From Bordetella parapertussis (lineage in GTDB: Bacteria > Pseudomonadota > Gammaproteobacteria > Burkholderiales > SG8-41), in assembly GCA_945885345.1 (NCBI GenBank), contig CAMCYP010000028.1:1-48617 (forward strand): a stretch of DNA of 48,617 bases, given 5' to 3'. The first letter of the stretch is position 1; each line of letters opens with the position of its first letter. The notes beneath the pieces are model-generated. The model saw nothing but the letters and a program-made list of their open reading frames with translations. It ran no database searches and was not told the DNA's origin. Positions 11,142 through 20,698 of the stretch are shown here, piece after piece. The position numbers and the translations under genes were made by a program.

Positions 11142-12812
11142 ATGGATTCGCAACGGCTGGTTCTCTTCTTTGTATTCACCATGTCGGTGTTCCTGCTGTA
11201 TGAGTCTTGGCAGCGTGATCATCAGTCCCCCGCGGCCACGGCAGTATCGGCCTCGGTAACGCCGACCCCGACACCGGGTGCATCGCCGGCCCAGCCGGCC
11301 GCAGCCGGCGTACCGGCGCCTGGCGCCGCACTGTTGCAAAATCCGTCCGCGCCGCCGACTGTTGTCGCTTCAAGCGGCGGACAGATCATCAAAGTTGAAA
11401 CCGACCTTTACCGCGCGGAAATCAGCACCAGCGGAGGCGATCTGGTTCGCCTCGAGCTGCTGAAACATGGCGGTACGCTGGATCGGACGAAAAATTTCGT
11501 TTTGTTTTCACGGTCCAGTGAACATGTCTACATCGCGCAATCGGGACTGATCGGTGGCAACCTGCCGAACCACCAGACCGTATATAGCGCGCAGGCCGCG
11601 GAATACAAACTGGCGGATGGTGCCGCCGATCTGGAAATTCGACTGCAAGCCGCTGGTGACGCGAAGGCTGCGAAAATCTATCGTTTCCACCGTAACCGCT
11701 ATGTCATCGATGTAGCGCATGAAGTCACCAATACCGGCACGGCGGCAGTAGACGCGTTTGCCTATTTCCAGTTGGTGCGCGACTCGAAACTCCCGGATGG
11801 TGACTCAAAAATGGTGCCAACGTATACCGGTGTCGCGGTATACACCGAGAAGGATAAGTTCCATAAAGTTACGTTCAGCGACATCGACAAAGGCAAGGTT
11901 TCTTATACCAAGAATGGCAATGATGGCTGGATCGGCGTGCTGCAGCATTATTTTCTTGGCGCGTGGCTGCCGAAGAACGGGGCGCCGCGGGAGTTCTATA
12001 CCCGCCAGGTGCCGCAGGATCTGTATGCCGCCGGTGTAATCATTCCCGTGGGCACACTGGCCCCCGGTGCCAGCACGACACTGGCCATGCCGCTGTATGC
12101 TGGTCCGACAGACCAGAAAAAACTCGCGGCACTGGAGCCCGGACTGGATCTGGCGGTCGATTACGGCTGGTTGACGGTGATTGCTGCGCCGCTGTTCTGG
12201 GTACTGCAGCTGATCCATGGCTGGACCGGCAACTGGGGCGTGGCCATCATCATCCTGACAATTTTGATCAAGCTGGTGTTTTATCCGCTGTCGGAAGCGA
12301 GTTATCGCTCGATGGCCAAAATGCGTGTCGTGGCACCGAAAATGCAGCGGCTGAAAGATCAATTCGGCAATGATCGCCAGCGCATGCAGCAGGCGATGAT
12401 GGAACTCTACAAGACCGAGAAAATCAATCCGCTTGGCGGGTGTCTGCCGATCGTGGTGCAGATTCCCGTGTTCATCGCCTTGTACTGGGTGCTGCTTGGC
12501 AGTGTCGAGATGCGCCAGGCGCCGTTTGCGCTGTGGATCAAGGATCTGTCCGTTGCTGATCCGTTCTACATCCTGCCCATACTGATGGGCGCAACCATGA
12601 TCATCCAGACCCGGCTCAATCCGGAACCGCCGGATCCGGTGCAGGCCAAGGTCATGAAAATCATGCCGGTGGCATTCAGCATTTTCTTTTTCTTCTTCCC
12701 CGCGGGCCTGGTGCTGTACTGGCTGGTCAACAACATTCTTTCGATCACGCAGCAATGGCACATTACCCGGTCCATGGAGCGCGCGACGAAGTCGGTCAAA
12801 CCGAAGGCCTGA
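11142..12812 (+). CDS. yidC: membrane protein insertase YidC
   Basis: YidC inserts and folds inner-membrane proteins, alone or with SecYEG; subunit c of ATP synthase, encoded nearby, is a classic client. The 556-residue protein has the Gram-negative layout. An N-terminal membrane segment (LVLFFVFTMSVFLLYESW) is followed by a Pro/Ala-rich linker and a large periplasmic beta domain (about 70-335). The conserved insertase core with about five membrane segments comes last (about 345-545; WGVAIIILTILIKLVFYPLS, LGGCLPIVVQIPVFIALYW). The tail is lysine-rich. It follows rnpA by 30 bases. Confidence 0.97.
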   Translation: MDSQRLVLFFVFTMSVFLLYESWQRDHQSPAATAVSASVTPTPTPGASPAQPAAAGVPAPGAALLQNPSAPPTVVASSGGQIIKVETDLYRAEISTSGGDLVRLELLKHGGTLDRTKNFVLFSRSSEHVYIAQSGLIGGNLPNHQTVYSAQAAEYKLADGAADLEIRLQAAGDAKAAKIYRFHRNRYVIDVAHEVTNTGTAAVDAFAYFQLVRDSKLPDGDSKMVPTYTGVAVYTEKDKFHKVTFSDIDKGKVSYTKNGNDGWIGVLQHYFLGAWLPKNGAPREFYTRQVPQDLYAAGVIIPVGTLAPGASTTLAMPLYAGPTDQKKLAALEPGLDLAVDYGWLTVIAAPLFWVLQLIHGWTGNWGVAIIILTILIKLVFYPLSEASYRSMAKMRVVAPKMQRLKDQFGNDRQRMQQAMMELYKTEKINPLGGCLPIVVQIPVFIALYWVLLGSVEMRQAPFALWIKDLSVADPFYILPILMGATMIIQTRLNPEPPDPVQAKVMKIMPVAFSIFFFFFPAGLVLYWLVNNILSITQQWHITRSMERATKSVKPKA

Positions 12813-12824
12813 GCGTCGGCATCA

Positions 12825-12851
12825 ATGCGCGGCGCTATACTCGCCGCGCAT
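12825..12851 (+). promoter_or_regulatory. 10-bp hairpin enclosing the mnmE start codon; loop contains TATACT
   Basis: ATGCGCGGCG (12825-12834) pairs perfectly with CGCCGCGCAT (12842-12851), leaving a seven-base loop CTATACT. The AU of the mnmE start codon (12850-12852) lies in the 3' arm. No Shine-Dalgarno sequence is present. TATACT at 12836-12841 could instead be a -10 box; transcription from it would begin at or next to the ATG, giving a leaderless message that avoids the hairpin. Confidence 0.5.
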
Positions 12852-14190
12852 GATTCATAGAGACATCATCGCGGCAATCGCCACTGCACCGGGGCGTGGC
12901 GGTATCGGCGTCATCCGCATATCAGGATCACAACTCGCGCGCTTTGCCGCGGGACTGACACCACGCGCATTCGAACCACGCCGCGCACTGCTGACCACTT
13001 TCCTTGACACCGCAGGCCAGCCGCTGGATCAAGGGCTGCTGTTGTTTTTCGATGCCCCGCATTCCTACACCGGCGAAGACGTGCTGGAATTACAGGGACA
13101 CGGCGGACCGGTGGTGATGCGGCAACTGCTGCAGCGCTGCCTGGAACTGGGTGCGCGGTTGGCGCGACCGGGAGAATTCACGGAACGCGCTTATCTGAAT
13201 GGGCGCATGGATCTGACCCAGGCTGAAGGCGTCGCTGATTTGATCGAGGCTTCAACGGCACTGGCCGCCCGCGCCGCCTTGCGTTCCCTGCAAGGAAATT
13301 TTTCTGAATTAATACAACAACTTACAAATAAAATCATCGCCTTGCGCACTTTGCTCGAGGCGACGCTGGATTTTCCTGAAGAAGAGGTGGAGTTCCTGAC
13401 GGCTGGTCGTGCGCAGCAGCAGCTGTCCGCAGTTCGCGAACAACTGGATGCAACACTGGCGGCAACCCGCCAAGGTAGCCTGTTGCGCGATGGCATTCAG
13501 GCAGTGCTGATCGGCGAGCCCAATGTCGGTAAGTCGAGCCTGCTCAATCGCCTGGCTGGTGAAGAGGTGGCCATAGTCACCGAGGTTCCGGGAACGACCC
13601 GGGACGCGGTTCGCGAGCAAATCGACATCGACGGCTTGCCGGTACACATCATCGATACTGCCGGGTTGCGTGAAACCACGGATGCTGTCGAGCGCATTGG
13701 CATTAGCCGGACCTGGGCGATGATTGAAAAGGCCGATTTGGCGCTACTGGTGTCCGATGCCGGGCAGGAGAATGACGGCACCAATCGCGCAATCATCGAC
13801 CGCTTGCCAGCTGGCTTGGCACGTATCCGGGTGAAAAACAAAATCGATCTGGTTCGTCACCCAGCTGTGCGGGAATCCGAAGGTGAGGAAGAGCAGGTCT
13901 GGGTTTCTGCAAAAACTGGCGCAGGCCTGGAATTGCTGAAGCAGGCGATTTGGGATAAGGCCGGCTGGCATCCCTCCGGGGAGGGGGTGTTTACCGCCCG
14001 GACGCGGCATATCGATGCCTTGCAGACGGCACAACGCCATCTGGCCGCAGCGGTCGGTGTATCGGATCGCCTTGAGCTGTATGCCGAGGAATTGCGGCTG
14101 GCGCATGAGGCGCTGGGCGGTATTACCGGGGAATACACCCCGGATGACCTGCTGGGCGAAATCTTCTCGAAATTCTGTATCGGCAAGTAA
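12850..14190 (+). CDS. mnmE: tRNA uridine-5-carboxymethylaminomethyl(34) synthesis GTPase MnmE
   Basis: MnmE works with MnmG to modify the wobble uridine (xm5U34) of certain tRNAs, using GTP, a folate one-carbon donor and FAD. The 446-residue protein has the N-terminal folate-binding domain (APGRGGIGVIRISG), a helical domain, the inserted G domain (GEPNVGKSSL from residue 222; DTAGLRET), and the invariant C-terminal FCIGK with its essential cysteine. The start codon sits in a strong hairpin and lacks a Shine-Dalgarno sequence. It follows yidC by 37 bases; its partner mnmG is the next gene, after the parS sites. Confidence 0.97.
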   Translation: MIHRDIIAAIATAPGRGGIGVIRISGSQLARFAAGLTPRAFEPRRALLTTFLDTAGQPLDQGLLLFFDAPHSYTGEDVLELQGHGGPVVMRQLLQRCLELGARLARPGEFTERAYLNGRMDLTQAEGVADLIEASTALAARAALRSLQGNFSELIQQLTNKIIALRTLLEATLDFPEEEVEFLTAGRAQQQLSAVREQLDATLAATRQGSLLRDGIQAVLIGEPNVGKSSLLNRLAGEEVAIVTEVPGTTRDAVREQIDIDGLPVHIIDTAGLRETTDAVERIGISRTWAMIEKADLALLVSDAGQENDGTNRAIIDRLPAGLARIRVKNKIDLVRHPAVRESEGEEEQVWVSAKTGAGLELLKQAIWDKAGWHPSGEGVFTARTRHIDALQTAQRHLAAAVGVSDRLELYAEELRLAHEALGGITGEYTPDDLLGEIFSKFCIGK

Positions 14191-14199
14191 GCCGAGCAG

Positions 14200-14215
14200 T
14201 GTTCCACGTGAAACA
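14200..14215 (+). other. parS: parS centromere site 1
   Basis: TGTTCCACGTGAAACA fits the bacterial consensus TGTTNCACGTGAAACA at every position. The flanks extend the dyad to 14196-14219 with a single mismatched pair. It lies ten bases after the mnmE stop, about 3.5 kb upstream of parB. Confidence 0.92.
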
Positions 14216-14247
14216 CTGCCCGGCCGGTAACCGCCGTTTCGGATCCT

Positions 14248-14263
14248 GGTTTCACGTGAAACA
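14248..14263 (+). other. parS: parS centromere site 2
   Basis: GGTTTCACGTGAAACA has the perfect 14-bp palindromic core GTTTCACGTGAAAC and differs from the 16-base consensus only at its first base. It is 48 bases after parS site 1, centre to centre. Confidence 0.92.
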
Positions 14264-14287
14264 TCCCCTGCAGCTGCCGTCCAGCCC

Positions 14288-14316
14288 TTCGCTGCACAGC
14301 AAAATTACGCTATCAT
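14288..14316 (+). promoter_or_regulatory. possible weak promoter for mnmG-rsmG-parAB
   Basis: TATCAT at 14311-14316 is a good -10, with the poor -35 candidate TTCGCT 17 bases upstream. It lies just downstream of the parS pair, so ParB spreading could influence it. This is a suggestion only. Confidence 0.25.
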
Positions 14317-14365
14317 TCGCGCCCGACCCTACAGTGCTTCAGGGTTTCCCGGCAGCGCGGCGAAA

Positions 14366-16261
14366 ATGACGCAATACCCTGAAAAATTTGATGTAATTGT
14401 CATTGGCGGCGGCCACGCCGGCGCCGAAGCGGCGCTCGCCAGCGCACGCATGGGCTGCCGCACGCTGCTGCTGACGCACAGCATCGAAACCCTGGGTCAG
14501 ATGTCCTGCAATCCGTCCATCGGTGGCATCGGCAAAGGCCATCTGGTCAAGGAGATCGATGCGCTGGGTGGGGCCATGGCGGCGGCGACCGATGAAGCCG
14601 GCATCCAGTTTCGCATTCTCAACTCGCGCAAAGGGCCTGCGGTGCGGGCCACTCGGGCTCAGGCTGACCGTGTGTTGTATCGCCGCGCCATCCGCGGCCG
14701 CATCGAGCAACAAGCCAATCTGCAGGTATTCCAGCAAGCCGTCGACGATCTGGTGGTGCAGGGTGATCGGGTGACTGGTGTCGTGACCCAGATCGGGCTG
14801 CGTTTTGAAGCACAGGCCGTAGTGTTGACTGCAGGGACATTTTTGTCCGGCCTGATTCATGTCGGCCTCGAACATTATCAGGGTGGTCGTGCCGGTGATC
14901 CGCCGTCGGTCAGTCTTGCGGCGCGACTGCGTGAACTGAAACTGCCGGTGGGCCGGCTGAAAACTGGCACGCCGCCGCGCATTGACGGCCGCAGCATCGA
15001 TTTTTCGCAACTCACCGAGCAGCCGGGTGATGATCCGGCGCCGGTGTTTTCATTTCTCGGCCGGCGCGAGCAGCATCCGGCGCAGATGCCGTGCTGGATC
15101 ACGCATACCAATGAACGCACGCACGATGCCATTCGCGGCGGACTGGATCGCTCGCCGATGTTCACCGGCGTCATCGAAGGGGTCGGCCCGCGTTACTGTC
15201 CGTCGATCGAAGACAAGATCCATCGCTTCGCTGACAAATCATCGCACCAGATTTTCCTCGAGCCGGAAGGCCTGACGGTCACCGAGTATTATCCCAACGG
15301 CATATCGACGAGTTTGCCCTTCGACGTGCAGCTCGCCGTCGTGCGCTCGATTCAGGGACTGGAACACGCTCACATCACGCGGCCGGGTTACGCCATCGAG
15401 TACGATTATTTCGATCCAATCGGGTTGAAAGCTTCACTGGAAACCAAGGTCATCGCCGGATTGTTTTTCGCCGGCCAGATCAACGGCACCACGGGTTATG
15501 AAGAAGCCGCTGCGCAAGGTTTGCTGGCAGGTATCAACGCCGCACTGCAGGCCAGCGGCAAAGCGGCGTGGTCACCGACGCGGGATCAGGCCTATCTCGG
15601 CGTGCTGGTCGATGACCTGATCACCCGTGGCGTGTCCGAGCCCTATCGCATGTTCACCAGCCGCGCCGAGTATCGTTTGTCCCTGCGTGAAGACAATGCC
15701 GATTTGCGCCTGACCGAAACCGGACGTGGTTTGGGCGTGGTTGACGATCAACGTTGGGAAGCGTTTGCGCGCAAACGTGATGCCATTGCGCAGGAACAGG
15801 AACGGCTGAAATCGATCTGGGTGAATCCGCAGATTCTGTCCGCGCAACAAGCGACGCAATTGTTCGGTAAACCGCTGGAACGTGAGCATTCACTTACGGA
15901 CTTGTTGCGGCGACCGGAGATCACTTACAACATACTGATGACGCTGCCGGGCGCAGGTCCGGGTGTTGCCGATGCACAAGTCGCCGAGCAGGTGGAAATC
16001 CAGGCCAAGTATCAGGGCTACATCGAGCGTCAAACCACGGAAATCGCCCACCGCGCACAACAGGATGATCTGCGTCTGCCGCCGGATCTTGATTACGCGC
16101 AGGTACGCGGCCTGTCGATTGAAGTCCAGCAAAAACTCAATCGCGCCAAACCCGAAACCATCGGCCAGGCTTCGCGCATTTCCGGGATCACACCGGCGGC
16201 CATCTCGGTGCTGCTGGTACATCTGAAACGTAGCCACAACGCATTGCAGAAAAGCGCATGA
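14366..16261 (+). CDS. mnmG: tRNA uridine-5-carboxymethylaminomethyl(34) synthesis enzyme MnmG
   Basis: MnmG (GidA) is the FAD- and NADH-dependent partner of MnmE in xm5U34 tRNA modification. The 631-residue protein opens with the dinucleotide-binding motif [19 protein letters not shown] (glycines at residues 14-19). It also carries the two family signatures: [11 protein letters not shown] with its upstream LKTGT, and the later [17 protein letters not shown]. The C-terminal helical domain contacts MnmE and tRNA. The start follows a purine-rich GCGGCGAAA. Its stop overlaps the rsmG start by four bases (ATGA). Confidence 0.98.
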   Translation: MTQYPEKFDVIVIGGGHAGAEAALASARMGCRTLLLTHSIETLGQMSCNPSIGGIGKGHLVKEIDALGGAMAAATDEAGIQFRILNSRKGPAVRATRAQADRVLYRRAIRGRIEQQANLQVFQQAVDDLVVQGDRVTGVVTQIGLRFEAQAVVLTAGTFLSGLIHVGLEHYQGGRAGDPPSVSLAARLRELKLPVGRLKTGTPPRIDGRSIDFSQLTEQPGDDPAPVFSFLGRREQHPAQMPCWITHTNERTHDAIRGGLDRSPMFTGVIEGVGPRYCPSIEDKIHRFADKSSHQIFLEPEGLTVTEYYPNGISTSLPFDVQLAVVRSIQGLEHAHITRPGYAIEYDYFDPIGLKASLETKVIAGLFFAGQINGTTGYEEAAAQGLLAGINAALQASGKAAWSPTRDQAYLGVLVDDLITRGVSEPYRMFTSRAEYRLSLREDNADLRLTETGRGLGVVDDQRWEAFARKRDAIAQEQERLKSIWVNPQILSAQQATQLFGKPLEREHSLTDLLRRPEITYNILMTLPGAGPGVADAQVAEQVEIQAKYQGYIERQTTEIAHRAQQDDLRLPPDLDYAQVRGLSIEVQQKLNRAKPETIGQASRISGITPAAISVLLVHLKRSHNALQKSA

Positions 16262-16881
16262 GCCTCGCCGGCGAGCTGGCCGCGGGCATCACAGCGCTGG
16301 GACTGGATGTCACGCCTGAGGCACAGCAGCGCATGCTCGACTATCTGGCGCTGGTCGAAAAATGGAACAAGGCCTACAACCTGACTGCCGTGCGCGAGCC
16401 CGCGAAAATGCTGACGCATCACCTGCTCGATTCGTTGTCGGTGTTGCCGCATGTGCGTGGCCCGCAGGTGCTGGATGTCGGCAGCGGCGCCGGACTGCCC
16501 GGCATTCCGCTGGCAATTTCGAAGCCGGAATGGCGATTCACATTGCTCGATTCCAATCATAAAAAAACCACCTTTCTGCGCCAGGCGGTAATCGAACTCA
16601 AACTGGCCAATGTCGATGTGGTGTGTGATCGCGTCGAAAGCTGGCCGGCAACGCAGCCGTTTGACACCGTGGTGTCGCGCGCTTTTTCCGACTTGCCGGA
16701 ATTTCTGGCGCTGGCCGGAAAGCTGTGCGCCAAAAACGGCGTAGTTGTCGCGATGAAAGGTGTTTATCCGCATGAGGAACTGGCACAGGTGCCCAAGGAA
16801 TTCCAGTTGCGCAATGTAGTGCCACTGAACGTGCCGGGTCTGGGCGCGGAGCGCCACGCTGCAGTACTGCAGCCGGCATGA
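16258..16881 (+). CDS. rsmG: 16S rRNA (guanine(527)-N7)-methyltransferase RsmG
   Basis: RsmG (GidB) methylates N7 of G527 in 16S rRNA; loss gives low-level streptomycin resistance in several bacteria. The 207-residue protein contains the SAM-binding motif [17 protein letters not shown] and the family segments [22 protein letters not shown] and [11 protein letters not shown]. The ATG overlaps the mnmG stop in ATGA, so translation is coupled. parA begins four bases after the stop. Confidence 0.96.
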   Translation: MSLAGELAAGITALGLDVTPEAQQRMLDYLALVEKWNKAYNLTAVREPAKMLTHHLLDSLSVLPHVRGPQVLDVGSGAGLPGIPLAISKPEWRFTLLDSNHKKTTFLRQAVIELKLANVDVVCDRVESWPATQPFDTVVSRAFSDLPEFLALAGKLCAKNGVVVAMKGVYPHEELAQVPKEFQLRNVVPLNVPGLGAERHAAVLQPA

Positions 16882-16885
16882 TGCT

Positions 16886-17656
16886 ATGACCCGCATTATT
16901 GCCATTACCAACCAGAAGGGTGGCGTCGGTAAAACCACTACCGGCGTCAATCTGGCGGCGAGCCTTGCGGCCACGCATCGTCGCGTGTTGCTGGTCGATC
17001 TCGACCCGCAGGGCAACGCGACCATGGGCAGCGGCATCGACAAGCGCAGTTTGCCGATGACGGTGTACCACGTGCTGCTCGGTGAAAATGAGATTGCCGA
17101 AGTGCGTCAGCGCGCAGCAGCAGGTTACGACGTGTTGCCGTCGAATCGCGAACTCGCCGGCGCCGAAGTCGAACTGGTCGACATCGATCACCGCGAAACA
17201 CGATTGAAGGACGCATTGCAGACGGTCGTCGCTGATTACGATTTCATCCTGATCGATTGTCCGCCGGCACTGAACCTGCTGACGGTAAACGGACTGACGG
17301 CTGCACAGGCGGTGATGATTCCGATGCAGTGCGAGTACTACGCGCTGGAAGGTTTGTCAGATTTGGTCAGCACCATCAAACGCGTGCGTGAGCGCCTCAA
17401 TCCCGATCTCGAAATCGAAGGCCTGCTGCGCACCATGTACGACCCGCGCAACACGCTGGCACAACAGGTCTCTGCACAGCTGATGCAGCACTTTGGCGAC
17501 AAGGTGTATCGCACGGTGATTCCGCGCAATGTGCGACTGGCCGAGGCGCCCAGCCATGGTTTATCGGCGCTGGAATTCGATCGCACGTCGAAAGGCGCGC
17601 AGGCCTACCTGGCTCTCGCTGGTGAAATGCTGAACCGTACCGCTAAAGCTACATAA
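16886..17656 (+). CDS. parA: chromosome partitioning ATPase ParA
   Basis: ParA is a Walker-type ATPase that moves or positions ParB-parS complexes on the nucleoid. The 256-residue protein has the deviant Walker A motif KGGVGKTT (about residues 10-17, with the signature first lysine), LLVDLDPQGNATMGSG, and Walker B FILIDCPPAL. It lacks the N-terminal helix-turn-helix of large plasmid ParA proteins, consistent with the chromosomal (Soj-like) type. It lies four bases after rsmG and 29 bases before parB. Confidence 0.96.
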   Translation: MTRIIAITNQKGGVGKTTTGVNLAASLAATHRRVLLVDLDPQGNATMGSGIDKRSLPMTVYHVLLGENEIAEVRQRAAAGYDVLPSNRELAGAEVELVDIDHRETRLKDALQTVVADYDFILIDCPPALNLLTVNGLTAAQAVMIPMQCEYYALEGLSDLVSTIKRVRERLNPDLEIEGLLRTMYDPRNTLAQQVSAQLMQHFGDKVYRTVIPRNVRLAEAPSHGLSALEFDRTSKGAQAYLALAGEMLNRTAKAT

Positions 17657-17677
17657 ATATAAGTATTTGATTTTAAA
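17653..17677 (-). repeat. AT-rich repeat element, copy A (parA-parB gap)
   Basis: On the minus strand this reads TTTAAAATCAAATACTTATA followed by TTTAT. The element overlaps the parA stop codon and ends next to the parB Shine-Dalgarno sequence. Copies occur at 22816-22836 and 35976-35994, and a degenerate one at 43326-43343. Relative to the downstream gene the orientation matches the priA copy. Confidence 0.7.
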
Positions 17678-17685
17678 GGATAATT

Positions 17686-18552
17686 ATGGTTAAGCCCAAA
17701 GGGTTGGGGCGCGGCCTCGATGCCCTGCTTGGTGGCGATACGGCACCGTCGCGCAATAGCAGCCCGGATGCCGTCACCACCTTGCCGATTGCTGCACTGC
17801 AGCCGGGCAAATACCAGCCGCGCTCACGCATGGATCAGGAAGCGTTGAATGCGCTGGCCGCCTCGATCAAGGCCCAGGGCATCATGCAACCGATCCTGGT
17901 GCGGCCGGTGGGCGGTGGCAACCATGAAATTATCGCCGGCGAACGACGCTGGCGCGCGGCACGCATTGCCGGACTGAGCAGTGTGCCGGTGCTGGTGCGC
18001 GATGTGCCTGACCAGCAGGCGCTGGCGGTGGCGCTAATCGAAAACATTCAACGTGAAGACCTCAATGCGCTCGAGGAAGCCACCGGTATCGAGCGCCTGA
18101 TCAACGAATTCACGCTGACCCACCAGGCGGTGGCCGACGCCATCGGCAAGTCGCGTGCCGCAGTGACCAATTTGCTGCGCCTGCTGGAACTGGCGCCGCC
18201 GGTCAAAACGCTGCTCGGCGAAGGCCGCATTGAAATGGGCCATGCCCGCGCCCTGCTGGCTTTACCGGCGGTGCGCCAGGTCGAAATGGCCAATGAGGCC
18301 GCCGCCAAGGGGCTGTCGGTGCGCGAAGTTGAACAGCGCGTCGCGGCTATGTTGACCACGCACAGCGGAACCCGCACCCGCCCGGTCGCGGACCGCGATG
18401 TGTTGCGCCTGCAGGAAAGTCTGGCCGAGAAGCTTGGCACCCGGGTGCAGATCAAGGCTAAACGCAAAGGCAAAGGCAGCCTGGTCATCGATTACGGCAG
18501 TCTCGACCAGCTGGACGGGCTGATTTCGCGGCTGACCCGCGAGAGCCGGTAA
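17686..18552 (+). CDS. parB: chromosome partitioning protein ParB
   Basis: ParB is the CTP-dependent clamp that loads at parS and spreads on flanking DNA to organise the origin region. The 288-residue protein begins with the conserved KPKGLGRGLDALLGG, then the ParB N-terminal domain with the CTP-binding GERRWRAARIAGL motif. A helix-turn-helix DNA-binding domain follows (LTHQAVADAIGKSRAAVTNLLRLL), then a C-terminal dimerisation domain. AAAGGA upstream of the ATG is a good Shine-Dalgarno sequence. Two matching parS sites lie about 3.5 kb upstream. The gap to parA contains repeat copy A. Confidence 0.97.
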   Translation: MVKPKGLGRGLDALLGGDTAPSRNSSPDAVTTLPIAALQPGKYQPRSRMDQEALNALAASIKAQGIMQPILVRPVGGGNHEIIAGERRWRAARIAGLSSVPVLVRDVPDQQALAVALIENIQREDLNALEEATGIERLINEFTLTHQAVADAIGKSRAAVTNLLRLLELAPPVKTLLGEGRIEMGHARALLALPAVRQVEMANEAAAKGLSVREVEQRVAAMLTTHSGTRTRPVADRDVLRLQESLAEKLGTRVQIKAKRKGKGSLVIDYGSLDQLDGLISRLTRESR

Positions 18553-18571
18553 TGCTGCGGCGCAGAATGGT

Positions 18572-18601
18572 TTGACGCCATAGCGGACTAACCATTAAAA
18601 T
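18572..18601 (+). promoter_or_regulatory. candidate promoter of the atp operon
   Basis: TTGACG (18572-18577, 5 of 6 to consensus) and TAAAAT (18596-18601, 5 of 6) are spaced 18 bases apart in the 74-base gap between parB and atpI. The predicted start leaves a leader of about 20 bases. Confidence 0.6.
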
Positions 18602-18626
18602 TCCACGGTTTGCAGGGGCCGTCCGG

Positions 18627-18995
18627 GTGTTAGCACGCATCGACAGCAAGCCCATGCGCACCGTAATGCGCTGGCAGATTTATGCCACAGCGGTGCTGGG
18701 GTTGTTGGCAGGTCTGTTGTTGGGTGTGCATGGCGCGGTTTCTGCGGTGCTGGGAGGCATCACCAACCAGATCGCGGATTTGGCTTACGCGGTGCTGGTG
18801 TCAGGCAGCAGGGTCAGGACCGCGGGTAATACCTTACGTGCGCTGTTCCGGGCCGAAGCCGCCCGTATCATTTTGATTGTGTTGCAGATGGGATGGGTAC
18901 TGACGTCCTACAAAGACGTCGTGCATCCTGCGTATTTCATAGCGTTCGCCATTTCGGTCATCGTATTCCGGATGGCGATCTTGGTTAAAGAATAA
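18627..18995 (+). CDS. atpI: ATP synthase protein I
   Basis: AtpI is a small membrane protein that helps assemble the c-ring of the Fo sector; it is not part of the finished enzyme. The 122-residue product has four hydrophobic segments ([69 protein letters not shown]) and sits at the head of the operon as expected. A GTG start at 18627 is preferred because AGGGG lies eight bases upstream; ATG codons at 18654 and 18666 are alternatives. AtpI sequences are weakly conserved, so position supports the call. Confidence 0.88.
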   Translation: MLARIDSKPMRTVMRWQIYATAVLGLLAGLLLGVHGAVSAVLGGITNQIADLAYAVLVSGSRVRTAGNTLRALFRAEAARIILIVLQMGWVLTSYKDVVHPAYFIAFAISVIVFRMAILVKE

Positions 18996-19018
18996 ACAAG
19001 GTTCAGGGACAAGCAGAG

Positions 19019-19825
19019 ATGGCCGCAGGACAGGAACTGACGCCGACCAGCTATATTGGTCATCATCTGACCAACCGCACGGTTTCCCTGGGCGACAGCC
19101 CGTTCTGGACGCTGCACCTTGATACGTTCATGACGTCGCTGGTGCTGGGCGTCATCGGTTTCGGCCTGCTGTGGTGGGTGGTGAGCGGCGCGACTTCCGG
19201 TGTGCCGAACAAACGCCAGGCTTTCGTCGAAATGCTGATCGAATTCGTCGATGACCAGGTCAAAGGTATTTTCCACGGCAACCGCGCTTTTGTCGGCCCG
19301 CTGGCCCTGACGGTATTCGTCTGGGTGCTGCTGATGAATGCCATGGACTTCATCCCGGTGGATCTGGCCGCGGGATTTACCAGCAAGGTACTGCACCAGC
19401 ATGAATGGAAGCCGGTGCCGACTTCCGACATCAACACCACCTTCGCGCTGGCGCTGTCGGTGTGGCTGCTGATGCTGTTCTACAACGTCAAGGTCAAGGG
19501 TATCGGCGGCTGGACGCATGAGTTGTTCTGCACGCCCTTCGGTAGCCATCCCCTGCTGTGGATTTTCAATTTTCTATTCAACCTCGTTGAATACATTTCC
19601 AAGCCGCTGTCACACTCGCTGCGGCTCTACGGCAACATCTATGCCGGTGAAATCATTTTCATGCTGCTCTGGATGTGGGCTGCGACCGGTCTGGTCGGCT
19701 CGATGTTCGGCGGCGTACTGGCGCTGGGCTGGGCGATTTTCCACATTCTGATTGTTGTGCTGCAGGCCTACATTTTCATGATGCTCACCGCCGTTTACAT
19801 GGCGATGGCGCACGAAAGTCATTAA
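19019..19825 (+). CDS. atpB: F0F1 ATP synthase subunit a
   Basis: Subunit a forms the two proton half-channels against the c-ring. The 268-residue protein has several membrane segments and the essential arginine in [14 protein letters not shown] (about Arg202, equivalent to E. coli Arg210). The C-terminal channel helices follow ([24 protein letters not shown]). A family-typical His-rich loop (VLHQHEW) lies in the middle. It starts 23 bases after atpI and is followed by the strong atpE translation-initiation region. Confidence 0.97.
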   Translation: MAAGQELTPTSYIGHHLTNRTVSLGDSPFWTLHLDTFMTSLVLGVIGFGLLWWVVSGATSGVPNKRQAFVEMLIEFVDDQVKGIFHGNRAFVGPLALTVFVWVLLMNAMDFIPVDLAAGFTSKVLHQHEWKPVPTSDINTTFALALSVWLLMLFYNVKVKGIGGWTHELFCTPFGSHPLLWIFNFLFNLVEYISKPLSHSLRLYGNIYAGEIIFMLLWMWAATGLVGSMFGGVLALGWAIFHILIVVLQAYIFMMLTAVYMAMAHESH

Positions 19826-19832
19826 CCAAGCA

Positions 19833-20140
<308 letters not shown>

Positions 20141-20187
20141 GTAAGCAAGGTAAGGTTGTTACGAACCGCTGTCCGTAGGGGAAAGAC

Positions 20188-20658
20188 ATGAACCTGAACG
20201 TCACGATGATTGCGCAGGCAATCACGTTTTTCGTTTTCATCCTGTTTTGCGCCAAGTTTGTCTGGCCGCCGCTGACCCGCGCGCTGGAAGCCCGTCAGAA
20301 GCAGATTGCAGACGGACTGGCCGCCGGCGAAGAAGGCCGGCAGTCGCTGGATCGCGCAGCAAAGGATGCTGATGCGGCAATCGCCCAGGCGCGTGGTCGC
20401 GCCAGCGAGATCGTCGCGCAGGCCGAAAAACGTGTCAGCCAGATGATCGAAGAAGCGAAATCCACGGCCAAAGTTGAAGGCGACCGGCTGGTAGCCGGCG
20501 CCAAGGCCGAGATCGAACAGGAAGTCTCGCGCGCCAAGGAAATGTTGCGCACACAGGTTGCCACGCTCGCTGTGGCCGGTGCCGAGCAGATCCTCAAGCG
20601 CGAAGTCGATGCCAAGGCGCATGCCGAGATGCTCGCGGCCATGCAGCGTCAACTGTAA
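20188..20658 (+). CDS. atpF: F0F1 ATP synthase subunit b
   Basis: Subunit b is the peripheral stalk linking Fo to F1 through delta. The 156-residue protein has one N-terminal membrane helix ([24 protein letters not shown]) followed by a long charged, heptad-rich coiled coil up to the C-terminus. Length equals that of E. coli subunit b (156). GGGGAAAG precedes the ATG. It lies 47 bases after atpE and 40 bases before atpH. A single b gene implies a b2 homodimer. Confidence 0.97.
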   Translation: MNLNVTMIAQAITFFVFILFCAKFVWPPLTRALEARQKQIADGLAAGEEGRQSLDRAAKDADAAIAQARGRASEIVAQAEKRVSQMIEEAKSTAKVEGDRLVAGAKAEIEQEVSRAKEMLRTQVATLAVAGAEQILKREVDAKAHAEMLAAMQRQL

Positions 20659-20698
20659 GAAGAAATTGTAAGAAATATACGGAAAAATACGGATAACC

